DNA of 23,347 nucleotides from a virus. Below, in pieces: positions 17,001-23,347 of the stretch. The translations under genes were made by a program, and so were the position numbers. The stretch is from positions 1 to 23,347 of IMG/VR virus record IMGVR_UViG_3300004242_000062; one strand, given 5' to 3'. The notes beneath the pieces were generated by a model, which saw nothing but the letters and a program-made list of their open reading frames with translations, was not told where the DNA came from and made no database searches. Every line of letters begins with the position of its first letter. Position 1 is the stretch's first letter.

Positions 17001-20000
17001 AGAGATGGTGGGTTTAATCATGCCGATAAGACATGATGAGGTTATTTATGATCTGGAAAATCCAAGTACCGCCAAACAGCCCCTCGCTTCAACCGATGCT
17101 TATGCTACTTCACTTGAAAACATTACCGAGTCGATGGATCAGTTTAAGGTGGTGCGCTTTCCGGAGATGGTTAGGTTTGCCGAACAACTCATGGGAAGGA
17201 CTCCGGAGGTAGAACCGATAAGACCAAGAAAACATCTAGGACTGGTTAGAGGTCTATTTACCCCGACTCTTGACGGCAAGATTACCCTCAATCCGACTAT
17301 CTTCAAAGATCCCAAACAGGCCTCATTTACTCTAGCCCACGAAATGGGGCATCTGATTGACTACCTACCGGATCAGGTCACCTCAAGAGGCAACCTTCTG
17401 GGAAGAATAGCTACTATGAGAAAGTTTCTGAGACAGACTTTCTCCGGAAGAGATATTGAGGCTCAGGTAGACGAGCTAATTCAGGAGAGAAACGACCTTA
17501 GAGAACAGCGAAGAGAGGACAGAAGTAATAGAGAACTACTCAACCAACTCAAGAAGATCAATAAGGAGATAGCGCAACTGCGCTCCAAAGATGTCATCAA
17601 GAACGCTGAGATAAAAGCGGAACTCTGGGAAGTCAGCAAAAAGTGGAGACCGCTTGGTAAAAGTAAGGACTCTGAGTATCTAAAATACCGGAACTCTCCG
17701 GAAGAACTCTACGCTGATGCTATCTCGGTACTTCTCAATGATCCTATGGCTCTCAAACAGTCAGCGCCTAAGTTCTACGATGCTTTTTTCAAGAACCTAG
17801 AGGCCAAACCTAAAGTCATGGATGAGTATCTCAAACTCCAGAAGTTACTACACTCAACTGAAGAAGAGATCCTCAATCAACGCTTGTCTGACCTTGACAG
17901 TGATTATGCCGAAGGTGAAGCAAAAGGTCTGGCTATAGACTCGGAGGCTCTTAACCAAAAAGAGAACCTCATAAACATCATGTCCACTCTCTTCAATGAC
18001 AAGAACGCTGAAATCAACCGAAGAGTCAACAAGTACATTAAGGCCGGAGGGATTGTCGATCCTAAAGTCAACCCTATTTATGATCGAGCCGGACTTAACT
18101 ACATGGAGGGCTTTGTCAAGAACTTTATCGCTGATAACTTTCAAGGAGCAAAGACTCTGGCTGAGGAAGTGCCGAATGGGTGGGTAAACTTAGGCAAGAT
18201 CCTTCAACTAGAAAGAGCTATCTACGAAAGAGGAGAACTGGCTAACCCTAGAGGTTACGATCCGGTAGAAGCACAAAAGACACTAGACCAACTCCAGAAC
18301 ACGATGACTCCGGAAGAGTGGGCTTCACTTCAAAAAGCTAAAGAACAATTCAGATCGGGAGTCCAGAAACTGATTGTGTATGCCGAGGAAAACGGCTTCT
18401 ACAAACCGGAACTTATAGCTCAGATGAAGGCTAATCCGGCCTACGCCACTTTCCAAGTCCTAGACTACTTTGATACCAAGGTCAGCTCTTCAGTCATCCA
18501 CCAAAAGGGAACTCTCAAGGCTATTGCTAATCCGGCCAACTCCACGATCATGAAGGCTATCACGACTCTTCGTGCTATCCGCTACAACCAGTCAAGAGAT
18601 ATCAACCTTAACTTCATGGAGACAGCTTTTCCAGAGGATATTACACCAGCCAGAAAACGCTTCACCGGAAAGACAATCGAGTACTTACCATCAAAAGACA
18701 GGACTCAGGAACTGGTAACAGTCATTCGAGATGGCAAGTTACAGGGATACTATGTACCTAAAGAAGTGGGTACAATCCTCAACTTCTCCAACGACAACAC
18801 CATGAGACAACTCGGAAAGCTGAGTAAGATGCTTACCGGAGCTGGTATCTACCGACCTCTCTTTACCTCACTTAACATGGGCTTCCAGATCTTCAACCTG
18901 AAGAAAGATTTTAGTAGATCTTGGAAGAACCTACCGGACAGGACTGTTAGACAGGCGGTTACTTCATTCTTCAAACTAACCGGAGAGTACGAGAAAGCTA
19001 TAAAACCTGCTTGGAGAAGAGCCACCGGAAAACCAGATACTTTGATCAAAGAGATGGAAAACGCCGAACTTCTCGGACTCACCCTAAACCAGCTTTATGG
19101 AACTCCAGATCCGGAGGATCAACAGATTAACAGAACACTTCAGAAAATTGGAGTCTTGCCTCAAGAAGAGGCCAACTCAAGGTTTAGAACTCTAGTCAAA
19201 CCCATAATCAAGATATTCGATGGAGTAGAGATTATTGGGAACTTTATTGAGACTCTACCAAAAGTGGCCGGATACAAGATTATCCAAGCAGAACAGAAGG
19301 CCAAAGTCCACTACATCAGAAACTATATCGGCTCTCCGGATTTTAGAGTAGCCGGAACTGCGACTCCAATAACCAACAACATTTTCCTTTTTTCTAACGC
19401 CAGCAAAGAGGGTATCAAGGGAGATGCTAACTTAGCCTTCAAGAAGTCTCCGACTCGAAGTGCTTGGTGGTTCAAGACAAGCCTAGATGTTGTCCTTCCG
19501 AAACTACTACTGATTGCGATGGCCGGAGGACTACTGGGAGATCCATTCAAGAAACTACTAGAGAATGTCTCCGAGTACGACAAGACCAACTATGACATCA
19601 TTCCGATGGGTACAGACAAGAATGGTAAGACGATCTTCATTAGAGTACCCAAAGACCAGACTGGACAGTTTATCGGAGCGCTGGTCTGGAAGTTTGCTAA
19701 CCTTCTCAAGCCTCAAGACAAACAGAGTCTCCTATCAGATATTGCCGACATCTTTGGTCTATGGGCTGGAGAACTACCAACAACAGTACCCTCTATTGAT
19801 GGTTTTGTAGCCACCTTGACCTATCTCTCTGGAAAGAACCCCTACGACTCATTCAGAAACAGGCTAATTATTCCGGAGACCGAGTTTAAGGCTGGTTTCA
19901 AATACTCATTTCCGATATTCCTTGACTGGCTTTCTAAGAACCAAGGTCTAAACATCGTACTGCCTTCCTATACTCCGGAAGGTCAGATTTCTTCTCTAGA

Positions 20001-21075
20001 GAAAACCCTCAACCTTCCAGTACTCTCCAATATCATCGGTAGGTTTATCAAGGTGACTGATTATGGCAAGATCGAGAAGCAAAGGATAGAACAAAAGAAG
20101 ATAGAACAAGAGTCTGCTGTCCGGACTGCCGAGAAGAAAGTGCAAGTTGAGAAGGCAGTCAACACTTTTGTCAGCAGTGAAGATCAGAGTCCTCAAGCCA
20201 AACAGAAAGCCATCAATGACTTAATCGTCAAGGTGCTAGGCCACCCAGTCTCCTCTAAGGAAGAAAATACAACGGCTAACGATATTACCAAGCGATTTAA
20301 CATGGGAGTCATCACAGACCGCTATGATGCCAATGTAGACAACATTATCTCGGCTCAGACCAATGATCAGAAGGCAAGCGCCCTAAAGTACCTCTATGAA
20401 GAAGATCGTAAGACTTTCGATCTGGTCATGCCAATACTCACCCAAGAGGGGATTTTGAGTAAAGACACTCTTCAGAAGTTTCAGATTTTACTCTCAACCG
20501 GAAACAAAAAAACCTCACAACTTAACCCTTTTAAGGTTCGTCAGGCCATGGCTAGTGAAAAGAATATGGGGAATACCAAGTTTGAAGTCTGGGATCTAGC
20601 AAAAACCGGAGATGGAGATGGAAGGATCATATTTACCAAAGAGAATGAGTCTATCCCGATAAGATCCAGTAAAGGCAGGGACACCGATAAGATCATCATG
20701 AGTCATCAGGTGGAGATAGATGCTATTAACAAAGCCTCGAAGCGCTTTGGGGTTAGAGCCGGACTAATGGTAGATATTGCTTTACAGGAAAACAGTCTCA
20801 AGAATACTCCTCACTATCCTAATGATCCGACAAGAACGGCCACCGGACTGTTTGGAATCACCGATGCTACATGGAGAGAGAATCTAACCAGACTGAAGAA
20901 ACTCGGAGTGCTAAGCGATAATCCTTCAAGAGAGAACCCAAATGACAATGCGATGATGTCAGCTTATCTACTTGGTGAGAAGAAGCAGATTAGTAGGTGG
21001 AGAGCTGGGGGGTATCATCGAAAGTGGTCTCAGTTCTATACAAAAGATGAGTTAAAAGACTACGGAAACTTATAA
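14050..21075 (+). CDS. Giant polyvalent/ejection-type protein with HExxH metallopeptidase and lytic transglycosylase-like domains
   Basis: The protein has 2341 residues. The Thr/Pro/Lys-rich N-terminus leads into helical segments with Gly-rich hydrophobic stretches (VGGISGGGIAIVGSVL). Residues about 380-760 are a mosaic of small modules separated by three GLTPEV repeats. The metallopeptidase part has LAHEMGH (HExxH, His1097-His1101), with EELYADA (1218-1224) as the likely third-ligand region. A large helical middle includes a hydrophobic segment (LLLIAMAGGLLG, about 1819-1830). At the C-terminus DIALQENSL (Glu2247) and TATGLFGIT (2263-2271) fit a goose-lysozyme/SLT-type transglycosylase. Such giant multi-enzyme proteins are thought to enter the host with phage DNA and open the cell wall. 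It starts three bases after the previous stop without a visible Shine-Dalgarno. Enzymatic domains are well supported; ejection is inferred. Confidence 0.75.
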   Translation: MATVVDQLFGKQATTSGTKPTVTTKTTAPVVQSIFGATKKVSQPTTTPPVVFPTTSEPEKKVQKQGLFQKAKDIVVKAVETYKKIPSTAQEVKMLETAIQPLVDKATQNPTVKNILTGIARRTSGTGILATITSVSPEVTFSEAYETFRKAQSIENDTLKEQFLTSLGDTSPQTALGVALNFVPIVGKPLSIAYWTAVSAGSELDEKGKVTPTNVAIDVALDSVLGRTLESLFKSTTRTLFNTVKKSFVAEGGTEVAQDLLKFANEYRLSTTQEGKDAIIQQAKEYFTSGQILVTAGVGGISGGGIAIVGSVLTPEQALKETLGTPKQETPESKEIIKVAIEAQQQGANVKITEKGAEITQEAPKVAPIEVVEEAKQKAEEGKVVEEELPYDPSRLEIRILNPNTGGNPSDKYEVQVRYKGFASEKKGFDTKEEAQKFMDNYEFKGMTTSVADDYAGSKFFGETYFKNLKVSPKPTNKGIESPQGLTPEVGVIRNSDIKTFFDKNYDKLSTSDQNKLSKIIYGMRGEYGGEAILKPDEERLLKRIMEEGRTMSKPVPVNIKTGKSAFKGGDVFPSYGEYSQEFGGYKAISQGMDMQGDYLRAVNDSITGKRTDLGKPTSQVIDEAKRIINTHSLNPETDLSNLNRAISQSGLTPEVSSVGKWVSVQDKGSIPGESPLLELKKGNKTTAGLFDSEDGGFYIKDTNGHFTRNPVTETTIFDTKEEAIKQFDKQQRFSSQGLTPEVKEKAKPKEVVAKKERPKVEKKPVEVKESRFTKPINEYLDKSYGKDIETAGKKQILEALSRTDGNAYLNYTPELNKKLSNPMGGIVDDSIEIRPALLYGGKTRNVFTDGYLLILNKNMAGEINDRFIEKEKASLVKEFQRDPEITFKEANKLADEKIKENIELYSGEKQYPPYKDIAPSEKGKLLEPKAIYSNIGTPVVIHDLDGEQVHIGADKIALFKKYFPELELYGTGSIKPVTVYNGKEMVGLIMPIRHDEVIYDLENPSTAKQPLASTDAYATSLENITESMDQFKVVRFPEMVRFAEQLMGRTPEVEPIRPRKHLGLVRGLFTPTLDGKITLNPTIFKDPKQASFTLAHEMGHLIDYLPDQVTSRGNLLGRIATMRKFLRQTFSGRDIEAQVDELIQERNDLREQRREDRSNRELLNQLKKINKEIAQLRSKDVIKNAEIKAELWEVSKKWRPLGKSKDSEYLKYRNSPEELYADAISVLLNDPMALKQSAPKFYDAFFKNLEAKPKVMDEYLKLQKLLHSTEEEILNQRLSDLDSDYAEGEAKGLAIDSEALNQKENLINIMSTLFNDKNAEINRRVNKYIKAGGIVDPKVNPIYDRAGLNYMEGFVKNFIADNFQGAKTLAEEVPNGWVNLGKILQLERAIYERGELANPRGYDPVEAQKTLDQLQNTMTPEEWASLQKAKEQFRSGVQKLIVYAEENGFYKPELIAQMKANPAYATFQVLDYFDTKVSSSVIHQKGTLKAIANPANSTIMKAITTLRAIRYNQSRDINLNFMETAFPEDITPARKRFTGKTIEYLPSKDRTQELVTVIRDGKLQGYYVPKEVGTILNFSNDNTMRQLGKLSKMLTGAGIYRPLFTSLNMGFQIFNLKKDFSRSWKNLPDRTVRQAVTSFFKLTGEYEKAIKPAWRRATGKPDTLIKEMENAELLGLTLNQLYGTPDPEDQQINRTLQKIGVLPQEEANSRFRTLVKPIIKIFDGVEIIGNFIETLPKVAGYKIIQAEQKAKVHYIRNYIGSPDFRVAGTATPITNNIFLFSNASKEGIKGDANLAFKKSPTRSAWWFKTSLDVVLPKLLLIAMAGGLLGDPFKKLLENVSEYDKTNYDIIPMGTDKNGKTIFIRVPKDQTGQFIGALVWKFANLLKPQDKQSLLSDIADIFGLWAGELPTTVPSIDGFVATLTYLSGKNPYDSFRNRLIIPETEFKAGFKYSFPIFLDWLSKNQGLNIVLPSYTPEGQISSLEKTLNLPVLSNIIGRFIKVTDYGKIEKQRIEQKKIEQESAVRTAEKKVQVEKAVNTFVSSEDQSPQAKQKAINDLIVKVLGHPVSSKEENTTANDITKRFNMGVITDRYDANVDNIISAQTNDQKASALKYLYEEDRKTFDLVMPILTQEGILSKDTLQKFQILLSTGNKKTSQLNPFKVRQAMASEKNMGNTKFEVWDLAKTGDGDGRIIFTKENESIPIRSSKGRDTDKIIMSHQVEIDAINKASKRFGVRAGLMVDIALQENSLKNTPHYPNDPTRTATGLFGITDATWRENLTRLKKLGVLSDNPSRENPNDNAMMSAYLLGEKKQISRWRAGGYHRKWSQFYTKDELKDYGNL
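15498..16277 (+). repeat. Three-copy GLTPEV linker repeat in the giant gene
   Basis: An identical 17-base sequence occurs at 15502-15518, 16000-16016 and 16261-16277, always in frame and encoding GLTPEV. Copies 1 and 3 are identical over 22 bases, starting CCCAAGG. They separate small modules, two of which share FDTKEEA (residues 430-436 and 718-724). A weak related sequence (GRTPEV, 17194-17211) may be unrelated. Confidence 0.8.
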
Positions 21076-21076
21076 G

Positions 21077-21106
21077 TTGACTCTAACCAATAATTATTGC
21101 CATACT
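21077..21106 (+). promoter_or_regulatory. Promoter of the lysis cassette, leaderless geometry
   Basis: TTGACT (21077-21082) and CATACT (21101-21106) are 18 bases apart. The -10-like box ends seven bases before the ATG at 21114, the same distance as in the three repeated promoters, although the sequence between the boxes is unrelated. No Shine-Dalgarno is present (GAAACAA precedes the ATG). The -10 match is only fair. Confidence 0.5.
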
Positions 21107-21113
21107 GAAACAA

Positions 21114-21260
21114 ATGACACTCAAAGAACTAGCGGAAGATTTGAAACGATATGTAACTTTAGATAGGTTTAATCCTGTTGAAAAGATAGTCTACGGCTTT
21201 GCTGGTATTATTCTTACTTCCGTTGCGGTTCTGTTAGTCTCTTTAGTGTTACGAAAATGA
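21114..21260 (+). CDS. Small single-span membrane protein of the lysis cassette
   Basis: This is a 48-residue protein. A charged amphipathic N-terminal half (LKELAEDLKRYVTLDRFNPV) is followed by EKIVYGFAG and one membrane segment (about residues 26-46, ending LLVSLVLRK). The phrase RYVTLDRFxPVEKIVYG is one I associate with small phage membrane proteins near lysis genes, but I know of no proven function. It starts behind a promoter and overlaps the next gene as ATGA, which supports it as a real gene despite its size. It could be a second holin-like or regulatory protein. Confidence 0.7.
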   Translation: MTLKELAEDLKRYVTLDRFNPVEKIVYGFAGIILTSVAVLLVSLVLRK

Positions 21261-21676
21261 AATACCTTAACCTCATTTTATATTTTACTATCATTATTAC
21301 TATCGGAATTATTATCCTAATAGGATTTTGGTTAAACTACCCATATAAACCTATCGTCTTTAAGGATAGCTACTTTAAGGTACTTACCCCAGTTGTTAAA
21401 TCTGGAGATATTGTCCAGTTTGAGGTTGACTGTTGTAAATACACTAAGCTAGGTGCAAAGATGAGCCGAACCTTTATTGACGGGATTACCTTTACCACCC
21501 CAGAGGTGGATGTGAACAGGGCGATTGGTTGCTCTAAGTCGATTGTAGGAGTGACTGTGCCAACTACCTTACCAGAGGGAAGATATTATATTAAGACAGT
21601 TTACCGCTATCAGGTGAATCCAATAAGAAATGTTGATGTTGTTACTGTAACGGAAAAGTTTAATGTTATAAAATGA
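21257..21676 (+). CDS. Membrane-anchored Ig-like beta-sandwich protein
   Basis: The protein has 139 residues. An N-terminal hydrophobic segment (about residues 4-27, LNLILYFTIIITIGIIILIG) works as a membrane anchor with the remainder likely outside. The soluble part is beta-rich: PVVKSGDIVQFEVDCCKYT, SRTFIDGITFT, IVGVTVPTTLPEGRYYIKTV, YRYQVNPIRNVDVVTVTE. Adjacent cysteines (CC) and a later Cys could pair. The family is unknown to me. Its place between the small membrane protein and the endolysin, with ATGA overlaps on both sides, suggests a role in lysis or in the envelope, for example a spanin-like accessory, but no lipobox or coiled coil typical of spanins is present. Confidence 0.65.
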   Translation: MKYLNLILYFTIIITIGIIILIGFWLNYPYKPIVFKDSYFKVLTPVVKSGDIVQFEVDCCKYTKLGAKMSRTFIDGITFTTPEVDVNRAIGCSKSIVGVTVPTTLPEGRYYIKTVYRYQVNPIRNVDVVTVTEKFNVIK

Positions 21677-22419
21677 TTAAGATCTGCCTTCAGTCTGGAC
21701 ATGATGGTAAGGCCGGAGCAGGAGCGCCTAACGAGTCGGCTACCAACAAGCGAATTACTGACCGATTAGCAACAGTCCTCCGTCTAAGAGGGTTCGAGGT
21801 TACACAAACTAACTACTATGCTTTCCAAGATCCAAATGTTACTAAGGTGGACTTTGCTTTGTTTCTGGCTCTTCATTGTGACATGGATTATCCGAATGAT
21901 CTGGGGAGTGGCTTCGCAGACTATCCAGAGCCTTCTACAGATGGTGCTACAGTAGAGAGTCAAAGAATTACCTCTTTAGTCAATCAAAGTTACTTTCCGG
22001 AGGTGGGGATAACTTACAAGAATAGGTCTAATGCAAACACCCGATATTATTATATGTGGAGTTATTTAACAGCCAAGACACCTTGTGTTTTGATTGAGAT
22101 GGGGCAGAGCGTGGATGCACACGACTCAGTTCTTCTTGCCAACACAGATTTAATTGCCAATGCTCTCGGTAGAGCTATCTGTAAAGCCTTCAATGTCAGT
22201 TTCGATATTAGTCCCATAGGAACACCTATTGGCGACACCTTACTGTCACTAAAAGCGGAGATCGAGACTCTAAAAGGTCAACTCGACACAGCGAATAAGA
22301 GCCTGATAGCACAGAAAACTCAGTCGGATAGTGCTTTGGCAGTGTCAAAGGCAGAGTGCAAGAAAAAACTCGATGATTTTAAGGCTTCCCTATTAAAAAT
22401 TATTAACGAAACAATATGA
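21673..22419 (+). CDS. Endolysin: N-acetylmuramoyl-L-alanine amidase (Amidase_3 type)
   Basis: The protein has 248 residues. Residues 1-195 show the Amidase_3 zinc site. His10 lies in LQSGHDG, Glu21 in APNESAT and His68 in LALHCDMD, with the catalytic glutamate Glu142 in PCVLIEMGQ. These enzymes cut the bond between muramic acid and the stem peptide. There is no signal peptide, so it needs the holin to reach the wall. The last 50 residues are a coiled-coil-like helix (LLSLKAEIETLKGQLDTANK), not a recognisable wall-binding domain. It may mediate oligomerisation. ATGA overlaps join it to the upstream Ig-like gene and the downstream holin. Confidence 0.85.
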   Translation: MIKICLQSGHDGKAGAGAPNESATNKRITDRLATVLRLRGFEVTQTNYYAFQDPNVTKVDFALFLALHCDMDYPNDLGSGFADYPEPSTDGATVESQRITSLVNQSYFPEVGITYKNRSNANTRYYYMWSYLTAKTPCVLIEMGQSVDAHDSVLLANTDLIANALGRAICKAFNVSFDISPIGTPIGDTLLSLKAEIETLKGQLDTANKSLIAQKTQSDSALAVSKAECKKKLDDFKASLLKIINETI

Positions 22420-22655
22420 AAATCACCTACACCGATGTTTCCCCCATTATTGAGGCTATAAAACAGGGGTTGAGGATTATAGCAGTTGCTATAGTGCCAC
22501 TTCTTATAAGCCAACTTACAAACAACACTTTTGAGTTGCGAACAATCCTTGTATCCGGAGCGATAGCGCTTCTCATGTCGATTGATAAATATCTCCACCT
22601 AGAGGGCAAGGTTACAGAAAACGAGAGCTTGACTAAAGGATTGACACGCTTCTAA
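22416..22655 (+). CDS. Holin-like protein with two membrane segments
   Basis: The protein has 79 residues. Two hydrophobic stretches (about 19-35, LRIIAVAIVPLLISQL; about 43-58, TILVSGAIALLMSIDK) are followed by a charged tail with DKYLHLEGK and a terminal GLTRF. That arrangement and its overlap with the amidase gene fit a phage holin, which forms membrane holes to release the endolysin. The specific holin family is not assigned. It is the last + strand gene before the convergent terminator-like hairpin. Confidence 0.7.
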   Translation: MKITYTDVSPIIEAIKQGLRIIAVAIVPLLISQLTNNTFELRTILVSGAIALLMSIDKYLHLEGKVTENESLTKGLTRF

Positions 22656-22665
22656 AATATCTTAT

Positions 22666-22689
22666 CTCCGGAGACCTGAGTCTCCAGAG
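22666..22689. terminator. Possible convergent (bidirectional) terminator hairpin
   Basis: CTCCGGAGAC and GTCTCCAGAG form a 10-base stem with one mismatch around a four-base CTGA loop, between the holin stop and the stop of the - strand ParB-like gene. The location is right for a shared terminator. A clean T-run is missing on the + side, and only an AT-rich stretch follows on the - side, so function is uncertain. Confidence 0.45.
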
Positions 22690-22697
22690 TAAAACGA

Positions 22698-23347
22698 TTA
22701 AGAAAATCTGACTTTATTCTTTTCTCGCTTAACATCAAAGTTGTAGACATCCTCCAGTTGACGGAGATAATCTACAGCTTTGTCTGATGTCCAGAACTTT
22801 GGAGCGCTAATCTCCAGTCTGTTCAACATCCACTTCTGACTGTATCGAGGAGTGTCCACCATCTTCATCAGGGCAATGACGAAGGTGTGAGTGTAGACCA
22901 ACCTTCCGGTATTGATACTACAGATCTCTTTGATGAGATCTTTTATCTCGATAGCCTTATTCTCGGAACTGATCCGGAACTTCCCTTTCTTGAAACCATC
23001 GATGTCATTTCCCCCCTTATCCCAAGCCAAGATTCTTCTAGCGCAACCAAGAGGAAGAGCATTTTCTGCCATGAAGCTAGCCAGAGCCTCATAGTGTTTA
23101 TTACCTCTTTTGATCCAAGAGTGTAAGTAGTCGGAAGCCATCCAGTTTCTACTGGTAGTGTTGACTGTCTGGACTGTCTCTATATCGCCATTCTTACCGA
23201 TATTGTAGTAGACAGGCACATTGAGGATCTTACAGGCTTCTAGTCGATGTTGACCATCAATGACTTCCATTTTCTTATTAACCAGTATGGGGAAGTAAGG
23301 AAGAAGATTGCTCTTCTTGATCTCTCTTACTAATCTCTCAACTGCCG
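22698..23347 (-). CDS. ParB/sulfiredoxin-like domain protein, 5' partial
   Basis: The - strand frame is open from the window end to the TAA at 22698-22700, so the N-terminus is missing. The visible part starts AVERLVREIKKSNLLPYF, followed by the ParB N-terminal signature (PILVNKKMEVIDGQHRLEA, then CKILNVPVYY). The remaining 170 residues or so are helical and charged (SDYLHSWIKRGNKHYEALAS, YSQKWMLNRLEISAPKF). The domain binds or hydrolyses CTP in true ParB and appears in many phage proteins with DNA-binding or modification roles. The opposite orientation to all late genes suggests an early or separately regulated gene. An internal Met precedes EVIDG, but the open upstream frame carries conserved ParB-like sequence, so the real start is outside the window. 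Confidence 0.75.
   Translation of the reverse strand, partial: AVERLVREIKKSNLLPYFPILVNKKMEVIDGQHRLEACKILNVPVYYNIGKNGDIETVQTVNTTSRNWMASDYLHSWIKRGNKHYEALASFMAENALPLGCARRILAWDKGGNDIDGFKKGKFRISSENKAIEIKDLIKEICSINTGRLVYTHTFVIALMKMVDTPRYSQKWMLNRLEISAPKFWTSDKAVDYLRQLEDVYNFDVKREKNKVRFS

Noticed and set aside
17194-17211. Fourth copy of the GLTPEV repeat (GRTPEV)
   Set aside because: The DNA differs at several positions, contains the CCGGA typical of the native gene, and no module border is evident there.
21166-21185. Possible fifth copy of the promoter element (AACTTTAGATAGGTTTAATC)
   Set aside because: It lies inside the coding sequence of the 48-residue protein, has a two-base longer core, no -35 box and no nearby start codon. 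The amino acids it encodes fit the conserved part of that protein.
1-23347. Alternative genetic code (TGA or TAG recoding)
   Set aside because: TGA ends several genes (for example at 684, 2008, 12153) and TAG ends others (4678, 8295) at natural domain ends with overlapping next genes. No truncated domain fragments suggest recoding.
1-23347. tRNA genes or rRNA
   Set aside because: Non-coding gaps are all under about 45 bases, too short for a tRNA, and I saw no rRNA-like sequence.

Overview
The window looks like the late (virion and lysis) region of an uncultivated tailed bacteriophage with moderately AT-rich DNA. Nineteen of twenty genes lie head to tail on the + strand, often joined by ATGA overlaps. 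They include tail-fibre-like proteins, a head-tail connector-like protein, one giant polyvalent/ejection-type protein and an amidase/holin lysis cassette. No tape-measure or tail-sheath gene is visible. An adaptor-like gene followed by a giant protease/transglycosylase protein fits a podovirus-like virion best, but that is inference. TGA is used as a stop in several genes, so I see no sign of a recoded genome. The host cannot be named from the sequence. Few genes have a recognisable Shine-Dalgarno sequence.

Region 1 (1-4678) is a sugar block. In order it holds a heptose-7-phosphate kinase (HddA-like, 5' end outside the window), a short GmhA-like SIS isomerase, an NAD-dependent sugar epimerase/dehydratase, a small HAD hydrolase, a truncated UGD-family dehydrogenase, and a 539-residue protein with two glycosyltransferase-like halves. 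Together they could make and transfer an activated heptose or a derived sugar. The nucleotidyltransferase step is not in view.

Region 2 (4716-12153) encodes adhesion and fibre proteins. They are a discoidin-domain protein, a LamG-like protein with about 530 residues of alternating Ser-X repeats, a tail structural protein interrupted by a Ser-rich insert, a small fibre-associated protein, and two proteins built from a shared repeated module. Three consecutive genes carry the Ser-X tracts directly downstream of the sugar block. The main hypothesis here is that the phage glycosylates its own fibres.

Region 3 (12195-21075) encodes a connector-like protein, a low-complexity/coiled-coil protein, and a 2341-residue protein with an HEMGH metallopeptidase motif and a C-terminal lytic-transglycosylase-like domain. 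Region 4 (21114-22655) is a four-gene lysis cassette. It converges on a ParB-like gene on the - strand (22698 to the window end).

Four intergenic gaps (before 4716, 8328, 12195 and 21114) hold sigma70-like promoters whose -10 box ends 7-8 bases before the ATG. Three of them are copies of one 28-base element. Transcripts from these sites would be essentially leaderless. They divide the late region into transcription units: fibres 1, fibres 2, connector plus giant protein, and lysis.
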